NCBI GenBank assembly: GCA_964620345.1
Contig: CAZUHK010000030.1
Coordinates: forward strand, 1 to 20,251
Direction of reading: 5' to 3'
DNA: 20,251 nucleotides
DNA from: CAZUHK01 sp964620345
GTDB lineage: Bacteria; Planctomycetota; Phycisphaerae; Phycisphaerales; Zrk34
The notes under the pieces are model-generated. The model did no database searches. It was not told the origin of the DNA and saw only the letters and a list, made by a program, of their open reading frames with translations. Within the stretch, counting starts at the first letter, position 1. Every line of letters begins with the position of its first letter. The translations under genes were made by a program, and so were the position numbers. This document shows positions 6,992-13,611 of this stretch, one piece after another.

Positions 6992-7512
6992 CGCTGCATC
7001 TTGTAGGGGTTGTCGTCGTGGGTACCCAGCCGCGATTCGACCGCGGCGGCTTCCAGATCCAGCGCGTCGGCCCGGGGGAAGTGCGCGAGCAATGCCGCGC
7101 TCGCCAGGGCCGCGCCGATCAGCGGGCCCAGCCCATCGGCCAGCAGCCACAGCACCAGGCCCGCGATCGCGCCGCCTTCGCACATCGCCACGGACACGAT
7201 CACCGCCGCGCCGAGTTGACCCTTGTTCGAGGTATGCACCGCCCGCCGACGCAGCGCCCGTTTAACGAGGAACGAAGCGCCCGCCGCCGGGACCGCGATG
7301 GCCAGCGCGATCAGCGTGTACAGCGGCTGGCCCAGGCCCCACGCATCACCCTCGCCATCGGGCGCCGCCGCGGGCGCCGAGCCGAACTGAAGCGCGGTCA
7401 GCACGATCGCGATGATGCCGATGCCCCCGAGCTGCGCCGCCCAGATGATCCGCAGCGTCGTCAGTGACGTGGCCTTTTGGATCGGGTCTTGGCTGCCGGG
7501 CGCCTGGCTCAT
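6988..7512 (-). CDS. Small multi-pass membrane protein of unknown function
   Basis: The product is 174 residues with four apparent transmembrane segments: about 20-43 (LRIIWAAQLGGIGIIAIVLT), 63-80 (PLYTLIALAIAVPAAGASFL), 100-125 (LGAAVIVSVAMCEGGAIAGL) and 126-145 (LADGLGPLIGAALASAALLA). Basic residues (VKRALRRRAV) follow segment 2. No enzyme motif is visible and no family is recognised. It lies between coaX (1 base gap) and the MnmE-like GTPase (4-base overlap), so it should be cotranscribed with them. Confidence 0.75.
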   Translation of the reverse strand: MSQAPGSQDPIQKATSLTTLRIIWAAQLGGIGIIAIVLTALQFGSAPAAAPDGEGDAWGLGQPLYTLIALAIAVPAAGASFLVKRALRRRAVHTSNKGQLGAAVIVSVAMCEGGAIAGLVLWLLADGLGPLIGAALASAALLAHFPRADALDLEAAAVESRLGTHDDNPYKMQR

Positions 7513-7513
7513 C

Positions 7514-8287
7514 CTACTGCTCCATTGCCTGCACCTGGTGGCGTCGGGTGACGAGGATGCCGCGCAGCGTCAGGTCGTCGACGATGGTTTCGATCAGCGC
7601 ATAGCCCTCGAAAAGCGTGCGGGCATCGCCACCGGTGGCGATCACGCGCGGGTAGGCGCCGTACTGCTCCGCGTACTTTTCGGTCAGCTCGCGCACCGCG
7701 CCGCGGAGGCCGTGGTACACGCCGGCGAGCATCGCCTGGGCGGTCGAGTGGCCGATGGTTTCATCGGGCCGGGCGAAAGTGACGTCGGGCAGGGCGGCGG
7801 TGTGTTCGTGCATCGATCGCATCATCATCGCGGCGCCCGGCAGGATGGCCCCACCGTGAAACGTGCCCTCGCCATCGATGAAATCGACGGTGACCGCGGT
7901 GCCGGCGTCGATGACGACGCACGCCTGCCTGACGGCGTCGAACGCCGCGGCGGCGTTGAGCAGCCGATCCACGCCGACCAGCGTCTCGGGGTCCAGCCGC
8001 CGGCCGATCGGTGCGTTCACATCCCGCTCGATCACCAGCACCTCGCGATTCATCACGTCGTGCGCATCGGCCAGCACCTCCTGCGCCGCCGCGTCGTTGA
8101 CCGACGCCAGCAGCACCGGCGCGTCGGGCGCATCGCTCAGCGAATCCGCCGCGGCCTTGAGCTGCGCCCGGCGATCGTCGCGGTTGCCGTGCATGACGCG
8201 GTGCACTTCGTCCAGTTCACCCTCGACCACGCTCGCCACCTGGCTCCGCGTGTTGCCGACATTGATTGCCACAAGATTCACTGCCAT
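7514..8287 (-). CDS. coaX: Type III pantothenate kinase
   Basis: The product is 257 residues, the normal CoaX length, and phosphorylates pantothenate in the first step of CoA synthesis, in the cytoplasm. Motifs of the ASKHA-fold kinase are visible: NVGNTRS at 9-15, GVDRLLNAAAAF at 105-116 with the catalytic Asp, VVIDAGTAVTVDFID at 124-138, GGAILPG at 145-151, and TGGDA at 218-222. Family members normally have Asp in the first motif (DxGNT or DxGNS), whereas Asn is found here at residue 9. The start at 8287 puts the first strand at the N-terminus as in other CoaX proteins. It lies 26 bases after obgE and 1 base before the membrane protein gene. Confidence 0.92.
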   Translation of the reverse strand: MAVNLVAINVGNTRSQVASVVEGELDEVHRVMHGNRDDRRAQLKAAADSLSDAPDAPVLLASVNDAAAQEVLADAHDVMNREVLVIERDVNAPIGRRLDPETLVGVDRLLNAAAAFDAVRQACVVIDAGTAVTVDFIDGEGTFHGGAILPGAAMMMRSMHEHTAALPDVTFARPDETIGHSTAQAMLAGVYHGLRGAVRELTEKYAEQYGAYPRVIATGGDARTLFEGYALIETIVDDLTLRGILVTRRHQVQAMEQ

Positions 8288-8313
8288 GGAATTAGTATAC
8301 CGGCCCGCGTGGG

Positions 8314-9318
8314 TCATTCGGTGGCTTCGAGCACCTGCCAGCACCGCTCGAGCAGTTCGCGGCAGCCGGCGCCGGTCGCGGCGCTGACGGGCAGGACTTG
8401 CACGCCCAGCGCGTCGGTCATCATGTCACGCGCGGTCTGGTGATCCTCCGGGCCGCCCAGCAGATCGATCTTGTTGAGCGCGACGATCTGCGGCTTGGCC
8501 GCGAGGATGGACGAGTGGCGATTGAGCTCTTCGCAGATCACGCGGTAGTTCTCGACCACATGGCTGCCATCGGTCGGCTCGGCTTCGAGCAGGTGCACGA
8601 GGATGCGCGTGCGCTCGATGTGGCGGAGGAACGCGTGGCCCAGGCCCGCGCCGCCGTGCGCGCCTTCGATCAGGCCGGGGATGTCGGCCAGGACCGTGCG
8701 GCGGTGGCCCGGCAGTTCGGCGATGCCCAACTGCGGCTCGAGCGTGGTGAAGGGATAGTCGGCGATGCGCGGCGTGGCGCGGCTGAGACGCGACAGCAGC
8801 GTGCTCTTGCCGGCATTGGGCTTGCCGACCAGGCCGATGTCCGCGATAAGCTTGAGCTCCAACCGCAGCCGCCGGTGCTCGCCCGCTTGCCCGGGCGTGT
8901 GTTCGCGGGGCACCTGGTTGGTGGCGCTTTTGAAGTGTTCGTTGCCGTGGCCGCCCCTGCCGCCGCGGGCGACGAGCACCCGCTTGCCCTGGCTGTCGAG
9001 GTCGTCGATCAGCGTGTTGTTCGCATCGTCGTACACCAGCGTGCCGGGGGGCACGGGGATGACCAGGTCGTGGGCATCGGCGCCGGTGCGGCTTTTGGTT
9101 CCGCCGGGCCTGCCGGACTCGGCTCGCCAGTGGTGGCGGCCGGCCATGTCCAGCAGCGTATCGACGCCGGGGCGGGCCTGAAGATAGACCGATCCGCCGC
9201 GGCCGCCGTCGCCGCCATCGGGCCCGCCCTTGGGCACGAACGCCTCACGCCGGAAGCTGAGCATCCCATCGCCGCCACGCCCCGCGAACACCTCGATGAC
9301 CGCCTGATCGACCAGCAT
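8314..9318 (-). CDS. obgE: Obg-family GTPase
   Basis: The product is 334 residues: a glycine-rich Obg fold (1-158; GRGGDGMLSFRREAFVPKGG) and a G domain with G1 GKPNAGKST 165-173, G2 YPFTTLEP 188-195, G3 DIPG 212-215, G4 NKID 282-285 and G5 SAAT 312-315. Obg binds the 50S subunit and acts in late ribosome assembly and stress control. There is no C-terminal OCT domain or acidic tail, as in many shorter Obg proteins. The start at 9318 (MLVDQAVIEV) matches the usual Obg N-terminus. It is the first gene of the long minus-strand run and is divergent from the Rrf2-type regulator. Unlike in many bacteria, rpmA and rplU are not beside it. Confidence 0.95.
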   Translation of the reverse strand: MLVDQAVIEVFAGRGGDGMLSFRREAFVPKGGPDGGDGGRGGSVYLQARPGVDTLLDMAGRHHWRAESGRPGGTKSRTGADAHDLVIPVPPGTLVYDDANNTLIDDLDSQGKRVLVARGGRGGHGNEHFKSATNQVPREHTPGQAGEHRRLRLELKLIADIGLVGKPNAGKSTLLSRLSRATPRIADYPFTTLEPQLGIAELPGHRRTVLADIPGLIEGAHGGAGLGHAFLRHIERTRILVHLLEAEPTDGSHVVENYRVICEELNRHSSILAAKPQIVALNKIDLLGGPEDHQTARDMMTDALGVQVLPVSAATGAGCRELLERCWQVLEATE

Positions 9319-9403
9319 GGGAATCTGTCGCCTTTCCGGGCAGAATGTGGAACGGGGCATCTTACACGCAGCAAGGGGGTTGCGCGATAACAGAAATTTC
9401 GGA

Positions 9404-9432
9404 TAGACAAATCGACTTTAAGTTGATATTGT
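9404..9432 (+). promoter_or_regulatory. Candidate promoter of the Rrf2-type regulator
   Basis: TAGACA (9404-9409) and TATTGT (9427-9432) are separated by 17 bases. The spacer is almost entirely the dyad at 9411-9427, so a bound repressor would cover the promoter. Boxes match consensus only partly. Confidence 0.4.
9411..9427. promoter_or_regulatory. Dyad in the promoter spacer; candidate Rrf2-type operator
   Basis: ATCGACTT and AAGTTGAT flank a central T, with 7 of 8 positions symmetric. Extended outward to 11 bases per half-site, 8 of 11 positions are symmetric. This 11-1-11 spacing is like that described for NsrR, a member of the Rrf2 family. Its position suggests autoregulation; the ligand of the regulator is unknown. 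Confidence 0.45.
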
Positions 9433-9508
9433 TCGCACAATGCCCGGCGTTCGCCGGTGCTGACTCGCTCAGGCGGCCGCGTATTTGCCATCGGGCCCCA
9501 AGAGAATT

Positions 9509-9513
9509 GAGGT
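9509..9513 (+). promoter_or_regulatory. Shine-Dalgarno site of the Rrf2-type regulator
   Basis: GAGGT lies 9 bases before the ATG at 9523 and supports that start, which also matches the normal Rrf2 N-terminus (MISQTTEYALRA). Confidence 0.55.
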
Positions 9514-9522
9514 ACCGCCCAG

Positions 9523-9987
9523 ATGATCTCCCAGACGACCGAGTACGCCCTTCGTGCCGTGGTCTATCTCGCCCAGCACCCTGACCTGTCGTGGACGACC
9601 AAGCAGATCGCCGCGGCGACGCGTGTGCCCGCGGGATACCTGTCGAAGGTGCTGCAGGGCCTGAGCCGCGCAGGGCTGATCAGCTCGCAGCGCGGCCGGC
9701 ACGGCGGGTTCCAGATCGCCGGTGACCCGGAAAAAGTCTCCGTCCTCGAAGTGGTCAACGCCGTCGAGCCGATCCGACGCATCACCCGCTGCCCGCTCAA
9801 CCTCGTGGGCCACGAGATGGACCTGTGCCCCTTGCACAAGGCGCTGGACGAAACGATCGGCCTGGTCGAAGAAGCGTTCGGCAACAAGAAACTCGCCGAC
9901 CTGCTGGGCCGCGATGATACCCTCGAGCCGCTGTGCGATTTCCCCACCGGCCTGCGCATCACCGGCCGCAAAGCCGCGGAGAAGTAG
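9523..9987 (+). CDS. Rrf2-family transcriptional regulator
   Basis: The product is 154 residues with the Rrf2 N-terminus (ISQTTEYALRAVVYLA), a winged helix-turn-helix (about 24-65; QIAAATRVPAGYLSKVLQGL) and the wing sequence RGRHGGF. Family members such as IscR, NsrR and RsrR sense iron-sulphur cluster status, NO or redox. Possible cluster or metal ligands here are Cys90, His97, Cys102 and His105, with Cys138 further on. This is not the three-Cys spacing of IscR or NsrR, so ligation by two Cys and one or two His is one possibility. A dyad lies in its own promoter. There is no iron-sulphur assembly gene in the window, so its targets are unknown. Confidence 0.92.
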   Translation: MISQTTEYALRAVVYLAQHPDLSWTTKQIAAATRVPAGYLSKVLQGLSRAGLISSQRGRHGGFQIAGDPEKVSVLEVVNAVEPIRRITRCPLNLVGHEMDLCPLHKALDETIGLVEEAFGNKKLADLLGRDDTLEPLCDFPTGLRITGRKAAEK

Positions 9988-9998
9988 TGCCCGCGGGC

Positions 9999-10081
9999 GT
10001 CTTCATCGTCGTCCTCGTCCTCGAAACTGCAAGCACGCAGGCCGATTACGATTACGAGTGGGAGTAGCAGGACGAGTACGG
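9999..10081. repeat. Low-complexity hexamer-like inverted repeat
   Basis: The left arm (9999-10023) is built from TCGTC/CTCGTC steps and the right arm (10043-10081) from CGATTA/CGAGTA/GGACGA steps, its approximate complement. The best paired part is CGTCCTCGTCCT (10010-10021) with AGGACGAGTACG (10069-10080), 11 of 12 positions. It fills most of the gap between the regulator gene and tRNA-Cys. No T-run follows, so it is not a classical terminator. Confidence 0.55.
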
Positions 10082-10142
10082 TTGAGGGACCACCGGGGCT
10101 CTGGCCCTCCAACTATGCGGGGGATACAATCACCATTCTGCC

Positions 10143-10216
10143 GGGCGCGTAGCCAAGTGGTCTAAGGCGTTGGATTGCAAATCCAATATTCGTGGGTTCG
10201 AATCCCACCGCGCCCT
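10143..10216 (+). tRNA. tRNA-Cys (anticodon GCA)
   Basis: Acceptor GGGCGCG (10143-10149) pairs fully with CGCGCCC (10209-10215). Anticodon stem TTGGA/TCCAA encloses a loop with GCA at 10177-10179. T-arm is GTGGG-TTCGAAT-CCCAC. The discriminator is T, as expected for cysteine tRNA. CCA is not encoded. The 5-base variable loop is of class I type. Confidence 0.96.
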
Positions 10217-10310
10217 TTCGCTCCGCCGCTCGCGGCTTCGTGAGAATGCCGGCCCCGTGCGGGTGGACCGAACTGCCGCGTTTCGACAACTACCATTAGA
10301 TCGGTAGTCC
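10217..10310. other. Spacer between the two tRNA genes
   Basis: The spacer holds a short hairpin just after tRNA-Cys (GCCGC 10225-10229, GCGGC 10232-10236) and a second inverted repeat just before tRNA-Lys (ACTACC 10289-10294, GGTAGT 10303-10308). The first could mark transcript processing or pausing. No gene is visible. Confidence 0.4.
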
Positions 10311-10383
10311 GGGCCTGTAGCTCAGTCGGTAGAGCAGCGGCCTTTTAAGCCGTTTGTCCTGGGTTCGAGTCCCAGCGGGCCCA
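10311..10383 (+). tRNA. tRNA-Lys (anticodon UUU)
   Basis: Acceptor GGGCCTG (10311-10317) pairs with CGGGCCC (10376-10382) with one G-U pair. D-stem is GCTC/GAGC, anticodon stem GCGGC/GCCGT with TTT at 10344-10346, and T-arm CTGGG-TTCGAGT-CCCAG. Discriminator is A. CCA is not encoded. Confidence 0.96.
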
Positions 10384-10408
10384 TTCGCCTCTCGGGAGCC
10401 ACGAGGCA

Positions 10409-11713
10409 TTGAGCGCTTCGAGGAAGTTGAATATCGGGCTGTTGACGTTGGAGGTGCCCGGGCATCTGAATCCTGTCTGTGCGCTGGGGGTCGCGCTGCG
10501 GCGGCGCGGTCATCGCGTGGGCCTGATCGGCAGCGCGCGCGTCAAGGACTTCGCCTGGCGGTTCGGGCTGGCGTGGCATCCCACAGGCACGGATGAAACA
10601 TACCGCGCCGCGCCGCCCGGCCGTATGCGGCGCGTGAGCTCGACACGAAGGTTCAGGCGGTGGCAAGCGATCAGGGCGTTTGGTCGACAACTCGAAACCA
10701 CCCTCAAACGCGACCTGCCCGCGGCCATCGACGAACACGAGTTGGACGGGCTGGTGATCGATCAGACGTGCGCGGCGGGCATTCACATCGCAGAGCGGCT
10801 GAACATCGACTTCGTCGTCGCCAGCCCGGCTCTGGCGGCGCTGTGGCCACCCTTTGATGCCCCGTCCATTCGCCCGCACCGCGGACCGGTCCGCCGACAC
10901 CTGCGTCAGTGGACGTACGAGCGCCTGCTGCCCGAGGTTGATCGGCTCCTTTTTCGCCGGCCCGAACGCTCGATACTTCGCGGGATGATCGAAAACGATC
11001 GCGGCCTGGCCTGGGTCGCTCAGCAGCCACCGTGGTTCGAAGTCGCGGCCGATCGGGCGCCCGATCACCTTCATCTGACCGGCCCGTGGTTTCGCGATGC
11101 CATGCTCGACAAGCCCGGTGAGTTCGATGTCGACCAACTCGATGATCGGCCGGTCGTTTACGCCAGCATGGGCACGTTGTTCAACCGTCACCCCGCGATG
11201 CTGCGAACCATCCTTCGTGCCGCCCGGGACCCGGGGGCCCAATTCGTGCTGAGCACCGGCGGGGCCGACGTGGCACTGCCCGCTTCGCTGCCGCCCCATG
11301 TGTACGCCACGCGCTTCGTCCCGCTGGAGGCGATGCTCGATCGCGCCGACGTGATGGTCAGCCACGCCGGCGTCAACTCGGTCCTGGAAGCCCTGGCTCA
11401 TGCCACGCCCCTGGTCTGCCTGCCCATGGCGTTCGATCAGCCCGCGGTCGCCCGGTATGTGGAAGCGCTGGGCGCCGGTGCGCGGCTCGACCCGCACCGA
11501 GTCGACCCGGCGCAACTGCGCTCGGCCATCCAGCGGATCTTGGACGATGCCTCGCACCACCGCGCGGCGCAGCGACTCGCGGCGAAACTGGCCGAGCGTG
11601 CGGGCGCGACGGTCGCCGCCGAGGTCATCGAGCGTGCGCTGACGACCGGCGAACGCGTCATCGCCGGCCGGCCGATGGTGCGCGCCGCCCACGCGGGTAT
11701 CATGTCGCCATGA
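10409..11713 (+). CDS. GT1-family (UDPGT/CrtX-like) glycosyltransferase
   Basis: The product is about 434 residues from a TTG at 10409; a TTG at 10427 is an alternative. It is a GT-B fold enzyme: the N-terminal acceptor half begins LNIGLLTLEVPGHLNPVCAL with the His of GH at 19, and the C-terminal donor half has VVYASMGTLFN (249-259), FVPLEAML (303-310) and the UDP-sugar signature HAGVNSVLEALAHATPLVCL ending in DQ at 343-344. The arrangement is closest to CrtX zeaxanthin glucosyltransferases and macrolide glycosyltransferases. CrtX adds glucose to carotenoid hydroxyls, but there is no carotenoid gene nearby, so the acceptor is open. Its stop overlaps the argH start by four bases. Confidence 0.85.
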   Translation: MSASRKLNIGLLTLEVPGHLNPVCALGVALRRRGHRVGLIGSARVKDFAWRFGLAWHPTGTDETYRAAPPGRMRRVSSTRRFRRWQAIRAFGRQLETTLKRDLPAAIDEHELDGLVIDQTCAAGIHIAERLNIDFVVASPALAALWPPFDAPSIRPHRGPVRRHLRQWTYERLLPEVDRLLFRRPERSILRGMIENDRGLAWVAQQPPWFEVAADRAPDHLHLTGPWFRDAMLDKPGEFDVDQLDDRPVVYASMGTLFNRHPAMLRTILRAARDPGAQFVLSTGGADVALPASLPPHVYATRFVPLEAMLDRADVMVSHAGVNSVLEALAHATPLVCLPMAFDQPAVARYVEALGAGARLDPHRVDPAQLRSAIQRILDDASHHRAAQRLAAKLAERAGATVAAEVIERALTTGERVIAGRPMVRAAHAGIMSP

Positions 11714-13599
11714 CCAGCAAACCCTGGGAACACGCGAAGTCCGGCGGCAGCGAGGCCGACGATCTGGCCGCGCGGTTTGTCGAATCGCTCAGCTACGACA
11801 CCCGGCTGTACAAGCACGACATCGCCGGCTCGATCGCCCACGCGCGCATGCTCCAGCACGTCGGACTGATCGGCGACGACGACCTGGGCGCCATCGAGCG
11901 TGGCCTCAAGGAGATCGAAGCCGAGATCGAAGAACAGGGCCAGCGGTGGGGCGGCTGGAAAGTCGAGCTCGAAGACGTCCACATGTGCATCGAGGCGGCG
12001 TTGATCGAAAAGATCGGCGAGCCGGGCAAGAAGCTGCACACCGGCCGGAGCCGAAACGATCAGGTCGCGCTGGACCTGAAGCTCTGGGTCCGGGATGCGT
12101 GTTTGGCGGTGGAACACCAGATCGACGCGCTGCTCGCCGCGCTGCTGGAACTGGCGGAGCGGCAAGGCGGCATTGTGATACCCAGCTATACGCATCTGCA
12201 GCGAGCTCAACCGATCGTGGTCGGCGGAGAGATGGTGGCGTGGGCAGCGGCGATGAATCGGTGCAAGCAGCGATTGGTCGATTTAATTCGGCTCGATGAC
12301 GATCACCCGCTTGGTTCCGGCGCGATCGCCGGCAGCGGGCTGCCCCTCGATCGGGACTTCTCGGCCCGCGCGCTGGCCGTAGACGAATCGGATGAGCCAA
12401 GGGTTTCGTCCAGCGCCATTGAATCGACGGCCTCACGTGACGTCGCCATCGATTTCACCTATGCATTGTCGATGACTTCGCAGTGGCTCAGCCGCTGGGC
12501 CGAGCAGTGGATCATCTACATGACCGCGGAGTTCGGTTTTCTGACCATCGGCGACGCGTACACGACCGGCTCGTCGATGATGCCGCAGAAGAAGAATCCC
12601 GACATGCTCGAGCTCATCCGCGGGCGCTGCGGCGGGGTGTACGGACACCTGATGGCGCTGTTGACGATGTGCAAGGGCATCACCATCGGCTACAACCGCG
12701 ACCTGCAGGAAGACAAGCGCCACCTCTTCGCCGCGTACGACACGGTCAAGGATTGCCTGGAGATGGCCACGCGCATCGTGCGCTCGGCGAAGTTCGATGA
12801 GCGGCGCATCAAGCAAGGCCTGGACCGCGGCTTTCTCGACGCGACCTCGCTGGCGGAGTACCTGGTGACCCGCGGCGTGCCGTTCCGCACGGCCCATCAG
12901 ATCGTCGGCGCCGCGGTGCGCCACTGCGAAGCGACGGACCGCTACAAGCTCGAACAGTTGTCGGTTGACGAGTTGAACGACATCGCCGCCCGGCACGAAC
13001 ACGCCGGGACGGTCGCCGACGATGTGTTCGAGTGGCTGGGCCCCGAGAACGTCGTCAAGCGCTACCAGACCTTCGGCAACGCGGGCGTCAGTGGATTCGA
13101 GCAGCAGTTGACGCAATGGAAGCAACGCCTGGGCGACGAAGGCGATTCACTTAGCGCCGCGGCTCCGCCGCGCTCATCCGACGCACTGTTCGCCGAAGAT
13201 AACACGAACACGACCGACCCCGACCAAGCCATCATCGCCGCGTACGCGACACAGAAGCGTACCCTCGACGACCTGCCCTACACCGAGCAGTTCGAGGCGA
13301 TCGCGCAAACGGTGGGCAACGACGATCGTGCGGCGCTGTTTCACCGCCTGCACAACATCCGCAAGGCCGGCCGATTGCCCAAGGTCGGCAAGGCGTGGGA
13401 GGCCGCGCCGCTCATCACCGACGAGCAGGCCGGGCTGATGACGCAACTGGTCGAGCGAGCGGTGGGGCGGTTGTCGCTGCGGGACCAGTTGCCTTACACC
13501 CCGGCGTTCGATGAAATCGTGCAGCGCTTCAACGCCCAGGCGGGCCTGCACTTCTCGCCGCACCGGGTCTGGCGCGTGATCGCCAAACTGGCCAAGTAG
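11710..13599 (+). CDS. argH: Argininosuccinate lyase with an additional C-terminal duplicated region
   Basis: The product is 629 residues, whereas ArgH is normally about 460. Residues 1-475 are a complete lyase that splits argininosuccinate to arginine and fumarate in the last step of arginine synthesis: HTGRSRNDQVALD (110-122), THLQRAQP with the catalytic His162 (161-168), and the fumarase/lyase signature GSSMMPQKKNPD (287-298) with the catalytic Ser. A low-complexity linker (476-505) precedes an extra region that has two similar units: LDDLPYTEQFEAI (519-531), followed by HNIRKAGRLPKVG, and LRDQLPYTPAFDEI (590-603), followed by HRVWRVIAKLAK. No known family was recognised for this module. 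The reading frame is continuous, with no stop or frameshift at the junction. The gene overlaps the glycosyltransferase end (ATGA) and lies 12 bases before thiL. Confidence 0.93.
   Translation: MTSKPWEHAKSGGSEADDLAARFVESLSYDTRLYKHDIAGSIAHARMLQHVGLIGDDDLGAIERGLKEIEAEIEEQGQRWGGWKVELEDVHMCIEAALIEKIGEPGKKLHTGRSRNDQVALDLKLWVRDACLAVEHQIDALLAALLELAERQGGIVIPSYTHLQRAQPIVVGGEMVAWAAAMNRCKQRLVDLIRLDDDHPLGSGAIAGSGLPLDRDFSARALAVDESDEPRVSSSAIESTASRDVAIDFTYALSMTSQWLSRWAEQWIIYMTAEFGFLTIGDAYTTGSSMMPQKKNPDMLELIRGRCGGVYGHLMALLTMCKGITIGYNRDLQEDKRHLFAAYDTVKDCLEMATRIVRSAKFDERRIKQGLDRGFLDATSLAEYLVTRGVPFRTAHQIVGAAVRHCEATDRYKLEQLSVDELNDIAARHEHAGTVADDVFEWLGPENVVKRYQTFGNAGVSGFEQQLTQWKQRLGDEGDSLSAAAPPRSSDALFAEDNTNTTDPDQAIIAAYATQKRTLDDLPYTEQFEAIAQTVGNDDRAALFHRLHNIRKAGRLPKVGKAWEAAPLITDEQAGLMTQLVERAVGRLSLRDQLPYTPAFDEIVQRFNAQAGLHFSPHRVWRVIAKLAK
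13153..13174. repeat. Imperfect palindrome inside the argH linker
   Basis: The 22-base segment from AGCGC at 13153 to GCGCT at 13174 pairs at 9 of 10 positions around a CT centre. It encodes part of the Ala/Pro/Ser linker between the lyase core and the extra C-terminal region. Confidence 0.6.
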
Positions 13600-13611
13600 C
13601 GGGGCGCCTCG

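Larger units (their letters stand above)
9319..9522. promoter_or_regulatory. Divergent promoter region of obgE and the Rrf2-type regulator
   Basis: This 204-base region is more AT-rich than its surroundings between 9380 and 9445. It contains the candidate + strand promoter and dyads listed separately. On the minus strand TAAGAT, preceded by TG, close to 9360 could serve as a -10 element for obgE, without a convincing -35 partner. Confidence 0.5.

Noticed and set aside
9564..10112. Minus-strand frame with a hydrophobic N-terminus opposite the Rrf2-type gene
   Set aside because: The hydrophobic Leu/Val/Ile stretch is simply the translation of the hexamer-like repeat, and the rest is antisense to the regulator.
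10143..10383. tRNA genes as an integration site for a genomic island
   Set aside because: No integrase, no direct repeat of a tRNA 3' end and no shift in base composition in the flanking genes.
10322..11692. Minus-strand open frame opposite the glycosyltransferase
   Set aside because: It crosses the tRNA-Lys gene and has no motif; the + strand carries the UDP-sugar signature.
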